64,000 nucleotides of DNA from Amycolatopsis umgeniensis (GTDB lineage Bacteria; Actinomycetota; Actinomycetes; Mycobacteriales; Pseudonocardiaceae): contig NZ_JACHMX010000001.1 in assembly GCF_014205155.1 (NCBI RefSeq), positions 7,502,001 to 7,566,000 of the forward strand. The letters run 5' to 3'. Position 1 is the stretch's first letter; each line of letters begins with the position of its first letter. Under the pieces are notes generated by a model. It had not been told where the DNA came from. It made no database searches and saw only the letters and a program-made list of their open reading frames with translations. A program made the position numbers and the translations under genes. Below, in pieces: positions 8,995 to 18,788 of the stretch.

Positions 8995-10433
8995 ACCGCG
9001 ACGGCCGGTTCCGTGACGGGCTCCGCGTACGAGTAGACCTCGCGCGGCTCAGGGAAGAGCTTCACCAGCACGGGATACGCGATCGCCGCCGTGCACAGCG
9101 TCACCACCATGCTGACGTCCACGCCGCCCGCGATGTCTTTGAACGGCCCGGCGATCATCGGCGTGTTGGCGGTCAGCAGGCCCAGCGTCGTCGCCGGGAT
9201 CCACGCGGCCATCGCACGCCAGTTCACGCCGCGGGTGAACCAGTAGCGCCCGCCCTTGCGGCCCTGGTTGAACACCTGGAGGTCGTCCGGGTCGTAGAAC
9301 CCGCGCCGCAGCACGAAGCCGATCATCATGATCACCATCCACGGCGAGGTGCACAGCACGATCAGCGTGGCGAAGGCGTTGATGCTGGAGACCATGTCCA
9401 GCACGAAATTGCCGACGAAGATGAACACCACGCTGAGTGAGCCGATCAGCAGTGTCGCCTGGACCCGGCTCAGCTTCACGAAGATCGAGCTGAAGTCGAG
9501 GCCGGTGCCGTAGAGCGACGTCGTGCCGGTGGACAGTCCGCCGATCAGCGCGACCACGATCAGCGGGATCGCGTACCAGAGCGGGGAAATCGCGGTCAGG
9601 CCGGTGATGTAGTCGGCCGGATCCGCGACGAGGGTCGCGGTGGCGATGCCGAACCCGAACGGCAGCAACGTCGCCACCTGCGCCAGGAACGGCGCGGCCA
9701 GCAGGGAACGGCGGCTGTGGCGCGCGGGGATGTAGCGCGTCCAGTCGCCGAGGAAGGCGCCGAACGAGATCGGGTTCGCCATCGTGGTGAGCGCGGCCAG
9801 GATCCAGGTCGGCCAGAAGTCCCCGAGCGCGTAGGTGCCGGTGCCGGCGAACCCGGGGTCGAAAGTGCCGCCGTAGGCCACGATCCCGAGCAGCATGATC
9901 GCCGTGCCCAGCACCACGGCGACCCGGTTCACCAGCAGCATGAACCGGTAGCCGTAGATGCACACCACCAGCGTGGCGATCGCGATGACGCCGTACGCGA
10001 CGCCGCGCAGCACTTCGCCGCCGTCGAAGCCGAAAAGCCGTTGCGCCGCGCCGGCGACGGCGTCGCCGCTCACCCAGACCGAGATGGCGAAGAACGTGAT
10101 CGCCGTCAGCAGGGAGAGGAAGGAGCCGACACAGCGGCCGACGACGCCGAAGTGCGCGCCGGACGAGACCGCGTTGTTGGTCCGGGTGAGCGGGCCGAAC
10201 AGCGACATCGGCGAGAGCACCAGCGCGCCGACGACCACCCCGGCGACCGTGGCCGCCACCGCCGCCCAGAAGCTCAGGCCGAAGGCGATCGGGAGGGTCC
10301 CGAGGATGATGGTGGCGAAGGTGTTCGCGCCGCCGAACGCCATCCGGAACAGGTCGCGCGGACGCGATGTCTGTTCCTCCGGCGGGATCGGCGCGATGCC
10401 GTGCTGCTCGACTTCGGTGACCTTGTCACCCAT
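8991..10433 (-). CDS. NCS1-family (purine-cytosine permease type) transporter
   Basis: A 480-residue membrane protein with about twelve hydrophobic segments. The N-terminal RPRDLFRMAFGGANTFATIILGTLPIAFGLSF pattern and the TNNAVSSGAHFGVVGR loop are characteristic of the cytosine/purine/allantoin permease group (NCS1). It is the last gene of the arginine-type operon, 21 bases after the aldehyde dehydrogenase, with GGAGG before its ATG. Context suggests import of a guanidino compound or related N-containing ring compound rather than cytosine; this is inference. The stop codon overlaps that of the convergent SDR gene. Confidence 0.87.
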   Translation of the reverse strand: MGDKVTEVEQHGIAPIPPEEQTSRPRDLFRMAFGGANTFATIILGTLPIAFGLSFWAAVAATVAGVVVGALVLSPMSLFGPLTRTNNAVSSGAHFGVVGRCVGSFLSLLTAITFFAISVWVSGDAVAGAAQRLFGFDGGEVLRGVAYGVIAIATLVVCIYGYRFMLLVNRVAVVLGTAIMLLGIVAYGGTFDPGFAGTGTYALGDFWPTWILAALTTMANPISFGAFLGDWTRYIPARHSRRSLLAAPFLAQVATLLPFGFGIATATLVADPADYITGLTAISPLWYAIPLIVVALIGGLSTGTTSLYGTGLDFSSIFVKLSRVQATLLIGSLSVVFIFVGNFVLDMVSSINAFATLIVLCTSPWMVIMMIGFVLRRGFYDPDDLQVFNQGRKGGRYWFTRGVNWRAMAAWIPATTLGLLTANTPMIAGPFKDIAGGVDVSMVVTLCTAAIAYPVLVKLFPEPREVYSYAEPVTEPAVAV

Positions 10434-10454
10434 GGGGACCTCCGGCTAAAAGCT

Positions 10455-11861
10455 TCAGGCGAAGCGGGTCATGACGTGCTTCACGCGGGTGTACTCGGCG
10501 AAGGAATAGGACGAGAGGTCCTTTCCGTGGCCCGAGTGCCCGAAGCCGCCATGGGGCATTTCCGAGACCAGCGGCCCGTGGGTGTTGACCCAGACGCAGC
10601 CGAAGTCGAGTTCGCCCGAAACGCGGGTCGCGCGTGACAGGTCGTGGGTCCAGATCGACGACGCGAGCCCGTACGGGACGCCGTTGGCCAGGCGCACCGC
10701 TTCGTCCTCGTCCACAAAGGACTGAACGGTGATCACCGGGCCGAACACCTCCTCCTGCACGATCTCGTCGTCCTGCTTCAGGCCGGAGATCACGGTGGGG
10801 GAGAAGAAGAAACCGCGGTCACCGGCGGGCGAGCCACCGGTCTCCACGCGAGCGTGCGACGGCAGCCGCTCGACGAGCCCGCGCACCCGGCCGAACTGCG
10901 CCTCGCTGTTGAGCGGGCCGAAGTCCGCGCCGGGCTTCTGCGCGGCGGCGGCCTTGGTCAGTTCCGTGACGAACTCGTCGTGGATCGCCGCGTCCACCAG
11001 CACCCGGCTGCCCGCGGTGCAGTCCTGTCCGGCGTTGTAGAACGCCGCGCCGACGATGCCTTCCGCCGCCTCGGCGAGGTTCACGTCGCCGAACACGAGC
11101 AGCGGCGCGTTCCCGCCCAGTTCCAGGTGTGTGCGCTTGAGATCGGCCGCCGCGACGGTGGCGACGTCGATGCCGGCACGCGTCGATCCGGTGATCGACA
11201 CCAGTTCGGTGATCGGGTGCTTCACGAGCGCGCGGCCGGTGTCGCGGTCGCCGCACAGCACGTTGAAGGCGCCCTGCGGCAGGAACTCCGCCGCGACCTT
11301 CGCCAGCAGGACGGCCGTCGACGGCGTGGTCTCCGCGGGCTTCAGCACGACGGTGTTGCCCGCCGCCAGCGCCGGGGCGATCTTCCAGACGCCCATCATC
11401 AGCGGGTAGTTCCACGGCGCGATCTGCGCGCAGACACCGACCGGCTCACGGCGGATCGCCGAGGTGTGCCCCGGCAGGTACTCGCCGGACGCGGTGCCTT
11501 CGAGCTGCCGAGCCGCACCGGCGAAGAACCGCAGCGCGCTGACGCACTCCGGGATCTCCTCCTCCAGCACGACGGCCCGGATCTTGCCGGTCTCGCGGAT
11601 TTCGAGTTCGGCGAACTCCTCCGCGCGGGCCTCCACCGCGTCGGCGATCTTCAGCAGCGCGAGCTGACGCTGGGCGGGCGTGCTCTTGCGCCACACCTTG
11701 AACGCCCGTTCGGCGGCGGCCAGTGCGGCGTCCACATCGGACTGCTCGGACAGGACGCTGGTGCCGAAGACCTCGCCGGTGGCGGGGTCCACCAGATCGA
11801 GCGTCCGCGCGCCCGCCGCCGCTACCTCGGCGCCGTCGACGAAATTCAGGACCTGAGTCAT
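10455..11861 (-). CDS. aldehyde dehydrogenase, probably 4-guanidinobutyraldehyde/aminobutyraldehyde dehydrogenase
   Basis: A 468-residue NAD-dependent aldehyde dehydrogenase with the IAPWNYPLMMGVWK segment, KPAETTPSTAVL, catalytic Glu in LELGGNAPLLV and catalytic Cys in GQDCTAGSRVLV. The GQDCTAGSR form is typical of gamma-aminobutyraldehyde dehydrogenases. ATG at 11861 follows GGAGA and overlaps the stop of the decarboxylase gene by ATGA. Within the operon it would oxidise 4-guanidinobutyraldehyde, made by the TPP enzyme, to 4-guanidinobutyrate, the substrate of the ureohydrolase. A longer in-frame extension upstream runs inside the neighbouring gene and is not real. Confidence 0.87.
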   Translation of the reverse strand: MTQVLNFVDGAEVAAAGARTLDLVDPATGEVFGTSVLSEQSDVDAALAAAERAFKVWRKSTPAQRQLALLKIADAVEARAEEFAELEIRETGKIRAVVLEEEIPECVSALRFFAGAARQLEGTASGEYLPGHTSAIRREPVGVCAQIAPWNYPLMMGVWKIAPALAAGNTVVLKPAETTPSTAVLLAKVAAEFLPQGAFNVLCGDRDTGRALVKHPITELVSITGSTRAGIDVATVAAADLKRTHLELGGNAPLLVFGDVNLAEAAEGIVGAAFYNAGQDCTAGSRVLVDAAIHDEFVTELTKAAAAQKPGADFGPLNSEAQFGRVRGLVERLPSHARVETGGSPAGDRGFFFSPTVISGLKQDDEIVQEEVFGPVITVQSFVDEDEAVRLANGVPYGLASSIWTHDLSRATRVSGELDFGCVWVNTHGPLVSEMPHGGFGHSGHGKDLSSYSFAEYTRVKHVMTRFA

Positions 11862-13513
11862 TTCTTCTCCAGGTGGGTCGGCTCGAACATCTTCAGCAGG
11901 GCGGGGAGGACGACCACGGACGGGCCGGGCGTGCCGAGCGCGTCGGCGAGGTCCTTCCCGACGGTGTCCAAAGAGGACATAGTGGCGGAGACGCCGAAAG
12001 CGCCAGCCAGCGCGGCGAAATCGGGTCGCGCCAGCTCGGTGGCGGTGGACTGCCCGAAGGCGCCGGTCAGGTACTCGCGCAGGATGCCGTAACCGCCGTC
12101 GTCGACGACGAGCCACGTGACGTCCAGTCCGTGCTGGACCGCGGTGGCCAGTTCCGCGATGCCGTACATCGCGCCGCCGTCACCGGACACCGCGAGCACC
12201 GGGCCGCCGGTGGCCGCGGCGCCGCCGAGCGCCCCGGGCAGGCCGTAGCCGAGCCCGCCCGCGCCCTGGGCGGTGTGGATCGGCGCGCGCTCGGGGTTCC
12301 ACGCCGACCAGGCCCAGTAGGCCGCGATCGTCATGTCCCAGAACGTCTGCGTGCCCTCGGGGACGGCCGCGCGGATGTCGTCGATCAGCTTGCGCTCGGT
12401 TTCGAGGGGCTGGCCGTCGAGGCGTTCGCGTACCTTGCCCAGCAGCTCCGAGACCGCCTTTTCGGCGGCACCATCGCTCTGGCGGAACGGAACCTGCTCC
12501 AGAAGTCCTTGCAGCGCGAGACGGACGTCGGCGTGGATGCCCAGCGCCGGGTAGTTCGACTCCAGCTTCCCGAGATCGGCCTCGATCTGGATCATCCGGC
12601 CGCGCGGGGCGAACTCGCGGTAGTTGCTGGACAGCTCGCCGAGCCCGGAACCCAGGACCAGCAGCACATCCGCGGCCGAAAGGAATTCGGTGCTGTGCCA
12701 GTCCTCGAGCCACGATTGCCCGGAAAGCTCGTGATCCCAGCCGAAGACGCCCTTGCCGCCGAACGTCGACAGCACCGGCGCGCGCAAAGCTTCCGCGAGC
12801 GCCTTCAGTTCCGCCTGTGCGCCCGAGCGCAGCGCGCCGCCACCGGCGAGGATCACCGGATTCTTCGCCGCGCCAAGGAGATTCGCGGCTTCGGTGACGA
12901 GTTCCGGCAAGGGGGCGAGCGGAGCGGGCCGTGCCGTCACCGAGGTGATCCGCGGCAGATCCGTCTGCGCCAGCAGGATGTCCTGCGGGATCTCGACCCA
13001 CACCGGGCCGTACGGCGCGGTCGCCGCCGATTCCCACGCCTCGCGCAAGGCCGTCGGGATCTGGCCGACGGTGCGCACCACGTGCACCGACTTCACCACA
13101 TCGCGGAAACTCGCCTGCTGATCGGGCAGTTCGTGCAGGTAGCCGTGCCGTCCACCGCCGAGCCCGGCGACCGGGATCTGGCTGGAGATACCGAGCACCG
13201 GTACCGACGCCGCCCGGGATTCCTGCAGTGAAGCCAAAGTCAGCAGCGCGCCGGGACCGGTCGACACGATCATCGGCGTCACCGGGACCGGGCCTTCGGG
13301 GTCCGCGGCGAGCCGGGCGCGGGCGTGCCCGTCGGCCGCGAACGCCAGGTTGTTCTCCACCCGAGAGCTGATCACCCGCAGATCGTCCGTACGCCGCAGC
13401 GCTTCGAACAGGCCGAGCGCGTGCTGGCCGGGCAGTCCGAACACGGTGTCCGCGCCGAGGGCCTGGAGGGTTTCGACGACTACGTCGCCGCCGATCCGTT
13501 CTGTGCTGGTCAT
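11858..13513 (-). CDS. aruI: TPP-dependent 2-oxo acid decarboxylase, likely 5-guanidino-2-oxopentanoate decarboxylase
   Basis: A 551-residue thiamine-diphosphate enzyme of the acetolactate synthase fold. N-terminal domain: [15 protein letters not shown] and the activating Glu in [17 protein letters not shown]-terminal Mg/ThDP region: [13 protein letters not shown] followed about 25 residues later by VVDDGGYG, where the usual Asn-Asn/Asn-Asp pair is Asp-Asp. It is flanked by a ureohydrolase and an aldehyde dehydrogenase, both overlapping it by ATGA. That trio matches the arginine transaminase pathway, where AruI decarboxylates 2-ketoarginine to 4-guanidinobutyraldehyde. Alternative: a different branched 2-oxo acid decarboxylase; the context argues against acetolactate synthase. 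Confidence 0.75.
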   Translation of the reverse strand: MTSTERIGGDVVVETLQALGADTVFGLPGQHALGLFEALRRTDDLRVISSRVENNLAFAADGHARARLAADPEGPVPVTPMIVSTGPGALLTLASLQESRAASVPVLGISSQIPVAGLGGGRHGYLHELPDQQASFRDVVKSVHVVRTVGQIPTALREAWESAATAPYGPVWVEIPQDILLAQTDLPRITSVTARPAPLAPLPELVTEAANLLGAAKNPVILAGGGALRSGAQAELKALAEALRAPVLSTFGGKGVFGWDHELSGQSWLEDWHSTEFLSAADVLLVLGSGLGELSSNYREFAPRGRMIQIEADLGKLESNYPALGIHADVRLALQGLLEQVPFRQSDGAAEKAVSELLGKVRERLDGQPLETERKLIDDIRAAVPEGTQTFWDMTIAAYWAWSAWNPERAPIHTAQGAGGLGYGLPGALGGAAATGGPVLAVSGDGGAMYGIAELATAVQHGLDVTWLVVDDGGYGILREYLTGAFGQSTATELARPDFAALAGAFGVSATMSSLDTVGKDLADALGTPGPSVVVLPALLKMFEPTHLEKK

Positions 13514-14463
13514 TCGCCCTTCCCCAAACTGAGCAGGCTCACCAGGTCGTAGGCGACGTGGGAGGCCGCGATGGCGGTGATCTCGGCATGATCGTAAGCC
13601 GGGGCCAGCTCCACCACATCGCCTCCGATCAGGTTGCACTCCCGCAGCCCGCGCAGGATCTCCAGCAGTTCGCGGCTGGTCATCCCGCCCGCTTCGGGGG
13701 TGCCGGTGCCCGGCGCATGCGCGGGGTCCAGCACGTCGATGTCGACCGAGATGTAGAGCGGGCGGCTGCCGATGCGCTGGCGCAGCGCGTCGACGGTCTC
13801 GGCGACCCCGCGGCGCATGACGTCGCCGGAGGTGACGATGCCGAAGCCGAGGCGGCGGTCCTCTTCCAGATCCCGCTTGCCGTACAGCGGGCCGCGCGTG
13901 CCGACGTGGCACAGCGCTTCCGTGTCGAGGATGCCTTCCTCGGACGCCCGCCGGAACGGGGTGCCGTGGGTGTACGGCTCGCCGAAGTAGGTGTCCCACG
14001 TGTCGAGGTGCGCGTCGAAGTGCAGCAGCGCCACCGGTCCGTGCTTCTTCGCCGCCGCACGCAGCAGCGGCAGCGCGATCGTGTGGTCGCCGCCGACGGT
14101 CACTAGCCGCGTCCCGCCCGCGGTCAGCGCCTCGGCCTCGTGCTGCAGGGTCTCGATCGCCTCCCCGATGTTGAACGGGTTGAGCGCGATGTCGCCCGCG
14201 TCGACCACCTGCGTTTCGGCGAACGGCGAGACGTCGAGTTCCGGGTGGTACGGGCGAAGGAGCCTGCTGGCCTCACGGAGCGCGGCGGGGCCGAAGCGCG
14301 CGCCGGGGCGGTAGGACACCCCGGCGTCGAACGGCACCCCGACGACGGCGACGTCGGCACGCTCGACCTGATCGATCCGCGGCAGCCTCGCGAAGGTCGC
14401 GAAACCGGCGAACCGGGGCACCCTCGAAGAGTCGACGGGGCCGATCGGGCTCTGCTCAGGCAC
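13510..14463 (-). CDS. ureohydrolase (agmatinase/guanidinobutyrase family)
   Basis: A 317-residue arginase-superfamily hydrolase with all manganese ligand motifs: GGDHT at about 124-128, DAHLDT at 150-155 and [19 protein letters not shown] near 240. It releases urea from a guanidino substrate. Annotation pipelines would call it SpeB (agmatinase), but linkage to a 2-oxo acid decarboxylase and an aldehyde dehydrogenase favours 4-guanidinobutyrate, giving GABA and urea. Start ATG 14463 follows a GGAG-like sequence; the stop overlaps the next start as ATGA. It follows the symporter gene by 19 bases. Confidence 0.87.
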   Translation of the reverse strand: MPEQSPIGPVDSSRVPRFAGFATFARLPRIDQVERADVAVVGVPFDAGVSYRPGARFGPAALREASRLLRPYHPELDVSPFAETQVVDAGDIALNPFNIGEAIETLQHEAEALTAGGTRLVTVGGDHTIALPLLRAAAKKHGPVALLHFDAHLDTWDTYFGEPYTHGTPFRRASEEGILDTEALCHVGTRGPLYGKRDLEEDRRLGFGIVTSGDVMRRGVAETVDALRQRIGSRPLYISVDIDVLDPAHAPGTGTPEAGGMTSRELLEILRGLRECNLIGGDVVELAPAYDHAEITAIAASHVAYDLVSLLSLGKGE

Positions 14464-14482
14464 TGTTTCTCCTTTTGGGGTT

Positions 14483-15934
14483 TCAGGATTTCGAGGCGGC
14501 GAGTTTCGCCGCTTCTTCTTCGGCGACCGCGCTGCCGTTCAGGCGGCGGGTCCACACGGTGAGGATTTCGTCCGAGGTGCGCGGGGTGACGAAGCTGACC
14601 AGCAGGTACACGGCCAAGCTGGAGCCGAGTCCCCAGTAGATCGGGCTGTTGGCCTCGACGCCGTCGACGAACATGAACGTGATGACCACGACGGTGCCGA
14701 CGACCATCGACGCGAGCGCGCCCTGGCGCGTGCCGCGTTTCCACGCCAGCCCGCCGATGATCGCGACCAGCAGGCCGCCGACGAGGATGTCGTAAGCGAT
14801 GGTCAGCGCGTTGACGACGTCGTCCACGACCATCGCGATGCCGATCGCGACGATGCCGAGGACCAGCGTGGTGACGCGGTTCCTGCCGACTTCGTTGACG
14901 GCCTTCTTGAGGCCCAGCTTCGAAAGCAGGTCCGAGGTGCTGACCGTGGAGCAGGCGATGAGCGCGCCGCTCGCGGTCGACATCATCGCCGACAGCGCCG
15001 CCGCGAGCACCAGGCCGCGGATCCCGGCGGGCAGCTGCTCCTCGACGATGGTCGCGAACGCGTCCTGCGCGCTGGCCAGCGTCGGGTACAGCGTCTTGGC
15101 CGCGGTGCCGATCAGCGCGCCGGCGAGGCCGTAGACCAGGCAGTAGACGCCGGAGATGACGCCGCCGCCGGTGGCGATGCCCGGGGTGCGGGCGGTGAAC
15201 ACGCGCTGCCAGATGTCCTGGCCGATCAGCAGCCCGAAGCTGTAGATGAGGAAGTAGGTGAAGATCGTGTCGCCGCCGATGGCGGTCAGCTCGAAGTAGC
15301 TCTCGTCCAGGCGCGCGGCCATCCCGTCGAAACCGCCTGCCGAGACGATCGAGACCGGCAGCAGGATGAACAGGATGCCGATGGTCTTGATGACGAACTG
15401 GACGATGTCGGTGAGCGTGATCGACCACATGCCGCCGAGCACCGAGTAGAGCACCACGATCGACCCGCCGATGGCGATGCCGGCCCAGCTCGGGACGTTG
15501 AAGAGGACCTTGAAGATGGTGGCGAACGCCAGCGTCGAGGTGACGGTCAGCATCAGCGTGTAGCCCCACATGACCACGCCGGAAATGGCGCTGGTGGAGC
15601 CGCCGTAGCGCAGGTCGAGCATCTCGCCGACGGTGTAGACGCGCAGTTTCACCAGCCGCCGCGCGAACAGCGTGTGCAGGACCAGGATGCCGACGCCGAT
15701 CGCGATGACGAGCCAGGCGCCGGAGATGCCGTAGGTGTAGCCGAGCTTCACGCCGCCGACCGTCGAAGCGCCGCCGAGGACGACCGCGGACATCGTGCCC
15801 GAGTACATGAACCAGCCGAGGCGGCGGCCCGCGACCAGGTAGTCGGATTTGGTCTTGGCGAGCCGCAGACCGAACCAGCCGACCCCGATCATGCCCGCTA
15901 TGTAGAGCGCGATCACCGCGTAATCACCGGCCAC
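14483..15934 (-). CDS. sodium:solute symporter (SSS family)
   Basis: A 483-residue transporter with about thirteen hydrophobic segments beginning at residue 5. The [15 protein letters not shown] cytoplasmic stretch and [20 protein letters not shown] are typical of SSS transporters. First gene of the operon, so it is probably the main importer of its substrate; a second carrier (NCS1) ends the operon. The 108-base spacer to the divergent PucR gene holds a GGATG/CATCC inverted repeat. Substrate by context: arginine-derived guanidino compound. Confidence 0.87.
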   Translation of the reverse strand: MAGDYAVIALYIAGMIGVGWFGLRLAKTKSDYLVAGRRLGWFMYSGTMSAVVLGGASTVGGVKLGYTYGISGAWLVIAIGVGILVLHTLFARRLVKLRVYTVGEMLDLRYGGSTSAISGVVMWGYTLMLTVTSTLAFATIFKVLFNVPSWAGIAIGGSIVVLYSVLGGMWSITLTDIVQFVIKTIGILFILLPVSIVSAGGFDGMAARLDESYFELTAIGGDTIFTYFLIYSFGLLIGQDIWQRVFTARTPGIATGGGVISGVYCLVYGLAGALIGTAAKTLYPTLASAQDAFATIVEEQLPAGIRGLVLAAALSAMMSTASGALIACSTVSTSDLLSKLGLKKAVNEVGRNRVTTLVLGIVAIGIAMVVDDVVNALTIAYDILVGGLLVAIIGGLAWKRGTRQGALASMVVGTVVVITFMFVDGVEANSPIYWGLGSSLAVYLLVSFVTPRTSDEILTVWTRRLNGSAVAEEEAAKLAASKS

Positions 15935-16004
15935 GGTGTCCTCCTTGACTTGGGGCTTGTTCGCTTCGGGTCACCGTAGGTTCGTTCGCACCTTGAACGA
16001 CATG

Positions 16005-16017
16005 GGATGATCCATCC
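16005..16017. promoter_or_regulatory. inverted repeat GGATG-N3-CATCC in PucR/symporter spacer
   Basis: Perfect 5-bp arms separated by three bases in the divergent spacer, 26 bases upstream of the PucR start. A possible operator for the PucR regulator, though short. Confidence 0.4.
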
Positions 16018-16042
16018 AAAGCTCCATATAGGTGAGGATGGA

Positions 16043-17527
16043 ATGACCCAAACCCACGATCCGCTCGACTCGGATGTGAATGTCCCGTTACGGGCCGTGG
16101 TCGGCAACCCGGAACTGGCACTCGACCCGGTCGTGGAGACGCTGCGGCCGGGAGCGCTCGACGCCCCGGTGCGCTGGGCGCACGTCAGCGAGTTGCGGGA
16201 TCCCGCGCCGTACCTCCTCGGGGCGGAACTGCTGCTCACCGCCGGGGTGAACCTGCCGGTGGAGGACTCCGAGGTCGACCTCTACGTCCGGCGGCTCGCC
16301 GAAAGCGGGATCTCCGCGCTGGGGTTCGGGCTGACCCCCGGCGCCTACGAGACGCTGCCGCCGTCTCTGCGTGCCGCGTGCGCCCGGCACGCTCTGCCGT
16401 TGCTGACCGTCCAGCCGCGGACGCCGTTCCTGGCGATCAGCCGGGCGGTCTCGGTCGCGCTCGCCGAGGCCGGTCAGCGGGAACAGCGGCGGATCGCGGT
16501 CGCGCGCGAGGCGCTGACCAGAGCGGCGGGTGACGGGCTCGGCGAACTGGCGAGCGCGCTGGCCGGGCGGCTGCGGGCGTGGGTGGCGCTGGTCGGCGTC
16601 GGCGACGCCCTCGCCGCCGACCACGGCGCCCCGTCGCCGCTGCCCGCCGAGGTCCGGGAACTGGTCGCGACGCTGCGGGCGGGCCGGGGGATCCGCAGCG
16701 CGACGACGGAATTGGCCGACGGCACGCACGTCGTCGCGCAACCGGTGTACCCGCAGGCGACGGCGTCGCATCTGGTCGTGGTCGGCCGCGTCGCGCGGTT
16801 CGACGGTGCGGACCGCTCGATCCTGTCGGTCGGGGCGGCGCTGCTCGGGCTGGCCGGCCGCGCGGGTTCGGACGCGGCCGGGCTCGGTGCCACCGCCACG
16901 GCGTTGCTGCTGGGGGAGACCGGCGTGGTCGGCCGGGACGAACGCCGCTTGGTCGCCGGGATCGCCTACCGTCGCGGCCCCACCGAGGCCGCCGCGCGCT
17001 ACGACTGGCTGCGCGCCCGGCTCGACACCCCGCTCGTGCGGCTGAGGCCCGGCCCGCGGTTCGACGCGATCGTCGGCGAGGCACCGGAAATCGGTGACCT
17101 CGACAGGCTCCGCGCCGACGGCTGGCTCGCTGTCGTGGGTTCGCCGGTCCCGCCCGATCGGCTCCCGGAGGCCGCGAGCGAAGTCGAGTTGCTGTTGACC
17201 CGCGCCGCCGCGCTGGGACGGCCGGTGGTGGCGGAGGAGTCAGGGTCCGGGCTGGACGCGCTGATCGCGCCGGACGCGGCCGCCGGGTTCGCCGCCCAAA
17301 CGCTGGCGCCGCTGCGAGACCTAGACCGGAAAGGCGACCGCGAACTGGTCGAGACGCTGCGGGTCTGGCTCGCGCACCACGGCGGCTGGGACCGGACGGC
17401 CGCCGAACTGGGCGTGCATCGCAACAGCGTCCGGCACCGGATCGGGCAGATCGAACGGGCGCTGGAGGTGGACCTGGCGGATCCGGAGATCCGGATGCGG
17501 CTGTGGTTCGCCCTGCGCTGGTCGTGA
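16043..17527 (+). CDS. PucR-family transcriptional regulator, divergent to the arginine-type operon
   Basis: A 494-residue protein with an N-terminal PucR ligand-sensing domain (ARWAHVSELRDPAPYLLGAELLLTAG near residue 40) and a C-terminal HTH_30 domain (WDRTAAELGVHRNSVRHRIGQIERAL). Such regulators control purine, proline and amine catabolism, usually of a divergent operon. ATG 16043 follows GAGGATGGA and is preferred over ATG 16007, which lies inside the inverted repeat. Likely activates the symporter-to-NCS1 operon in response to the substrate or a metabolite. Confidence 0.88.
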   Translation: MTQTHDPLDSDVNVPLRAVVGNPELALDPVVETLRPGALDAPVRWAHVSELRDPAPYLLGAELLLTAGVNLPVEDSEVDLYVRRLAESGISALGFGLTPGAYETLPPSLRAACARHALPLLTVQPRTPFLAISRAVSVALAEAGQREQRRIAVAREALTRAAGDGLGELASALAGRLRAWVALVGVGDALAADHGAPSPLPAEVRELVATLRAGRGIRSATTELADGTHVVAQPVYPQATASHLVVVGRVARFDGADRSILSVGAALLGLAGRAGSDAAGLGATATALLLGETGVVGRDERRLVAGIAYRRGPTEAAARYDWLRARLDTPLVRLRPGPRFDAIVGEAPEIGDLDRLRADGWLAVVGSPVPPDRLPEAASEVELLLTRAAALGRPVVAEESGSGLDALIAPDAAAGFAAQTLAPLRDLDRKGDRELVETLRVWLAHHGGWDRTAAELGVHRNSVRHRIGQIERALEVDLADPEIRMRLWFALRWS

Positions 17528-17649
17528 GTGGCGATTCGGGTTCTAACGCGACTTAACCGCTCACGAGGGTTGCGAGGGGTTTGTCGTTGGTGTCCTGAAG
17601 GCCCCTTGGCGACCCCTGATTTGCTTGCCCACTGGCGTGGCCGGTGGGC

Positions 17650-17696
17650 GAGCGTGAAGGATTTGGGACGTTGAACGTCCCAAATCCTTCATGCTC
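17650..17696. repeat. 47-nt palindromic element (20-7-20)
   Basis: Arms 17650-17669 and 17677-17696 pair with a single G-T type mismatch; loop GTTGAAC is itself an inverted-repeat-like heptamer. Core GGGAC-N7-GTCCC. Confidence 0.88.
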
Positions 17697-17764
17697 GGTC
17701 TCGTCGCTCGGTGATCTGGGCACTGAGCGTCCCCTCATCCCTGGTGCTGGATGCCGGCGCGGTC

Positions 17765-17811
17765 GAGTGGGGAAGATTTGGGACGTTCACCGTCCCAAAG
17801 GGGGCCTTCAG
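17765..17811. repeat. degenerate palindromic element with mismatched arms
   Basis: The core GGGAC-GTTCACC-GTCCC and 8 bp of stem are intact, but beyond that the left arm (GGGGAAGATTT) resembles one element type and the right arm (AAAGGGGGCCTTCA) another. Looks like a recombinant or decaying copy. Confidence 0.65.
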
Positions 17812-17871
17812 GACACCCCGTGCACCCTCCGGCTCGTTCACGACCTTTACCTGGCTAGCGAGGGCCAGGCA

Positions 17872-17926
17872 TGTCGCGAAAGCCACTTTCGGGACATCAG
17901 ATGTCCCGAAAGTGGCTTTCGCGACA
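17872..17926. repeat. palindromic element, 24-bp perfect arms, 7-nt loop
   Basis: Arms 17872-17895 and 17903-17926 are perfect complements around ATCAGAT, core GGGAC-N7-GTCCC. Extended arms include TTTCG/CGAAA and GCCACTT/AAGTGGC, a module also used in the element at 45619. Confidence 0.9.
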
Positions 17927-18110
17927 CCACGCACGCGGACTCCCGTGACCAGACGGACGACACGCGGCGAACCCCGTGACCAACCGCGACCCCAAACCAG
18001 TAGGTAACCAAGACACCTACGGCTCTAACCCGAATCCCCACTCATGACCACCTGTACCGACGCGATACTCCAATAAGGTCACTCTCAGGAAGGTGTGGCA
18101 ACGTAGGGTT

Positions 18111-18788
18111 GTGCGAATTCTGGTAGTCGAAGACGAAGAACCCCTCGCCGACGCGATCGCACGCGGCCTGCGGCGCGAGGGCATGGCGGTGGACATCGCG
18201 CTCACCGGTGACGACGGGCACGAGAAGGCCGCCGTCACCCGGTATGACGTCGTGCTGCTCGATCGCGACCTGCCGGGGATGTCCGGTGACGACCTGTGCC
18301 GCGAGATCGTCGCGTCCGGCGAGTTGACGCGCGTGCTGATGCTCACCGCGAGCAGTTCCGTTTCGGACCGCGTGGACGGGCTTTCCCTCGGCGCCGACGA
18401 CTACCTCGCCAAGCCGTTCGCCTTCCCGGAACTCGTCGCGCGGGTGCGGGCGCTGGGCCGCCGTGCGACCCCGGCCGCGCCGCCGCTGCTGACTTCGGGC
18501 GACGTCGAACTGGATCCCGCGAGGCGGACCGTCCGCCGCGCGAGCGGTCCGGTCGAGCTGACCCGCAAGGAGTTCGGCGTGCTGGAGGTGCTGCTGTCGG
18601 CCGCCGGTTCGGTGGTCAGCAGTGAGGAACTGCTCGAACGCGTGTGGGACGAGAACGCCGACCCGTTCACCACCACCGTCCGGGTCACCGTGATGACGCT
18701 GCGGAAGAAGCTCGGCGAGCCGGGGATCATCGAAACCGTCGTCGGCTCCGGCTACCGGGTGCCGGAGCAGGGGACCGCACGCGGGTGA
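18111..18788 (+). CDS. OmpR/PhoB-type response regulator
   Basis: A 225-residue response regulator. Receiver domain: acidic pair Glu7-Asp8, phosphoacceptor Asp51 (LLDRDLPG), switch Thr79, Lys101 in LAKPF. C-terminal winged helix about 130-225 (VELTRKEFGVLEVLL, then VRVTVMTLRKKLG, VVGSGYRV). GTG at 18111 gives the canonical start VRILVVEDE; an in-frame GTG at 18093 preceded by AGGAAGG is an alternative that adds six residues. Its stop overlaps the kinase start (GTGA), so the pair is coupled. Target genes are unknown; CseB/TcrA-like regulators of cell envelope stress are near relatives. Confidence 0.92.
   Translation: MRILVVEDEEPLADAIARGLRREGMAVDIALTGDDGHEKAAVTRYDVVLLDRDLPGMSGDDLCREIVASGELTRVLMLTASSSVSDRVDGLSLGADDYLAKPFAFPELVARVRALGRRATPAAPPLLTSGDVELDPARRTVRRASGPVELTRKEFGVLEVLLSAAGSVVSSEELLERVWDENADPFTTTVRVTVMTLRKKLGEPGIIETVVGSGYRVPEQGTARG

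Larger units (their letters stand above)
17528..18110. other. 583-base non-coding region carrying three palindromic elements
   Basis: No convincing gene. It contains palindromes at 17650-17696, 17765-17811 and 17872-17926, each with a 7-nt loop, plus a GTGACCAGACGGACGACACG repeat at 17945 related to repeats near 37220. Just after the pucR stop the sequence GTGGCGATTCGG recalls a stretch after dxs. The last 100 bases must hold the promoter of the two-component genes. Confidence 0.75.

Noticed and set aside
10455..12116. Longer aldehyde dehydrogenase start at 12116
   Set aside because: The first 85 codons are Arg-rich and lie inside the decarboxylase gene; ATG 11861 has a ribosome site and ATGA overlap.
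17650..17926. CRISPR-like array from repeated palindromes
   Set aside because: Arms differ between copies and spacing is irregular; no constant repeat with unique spacers and no cas genes.
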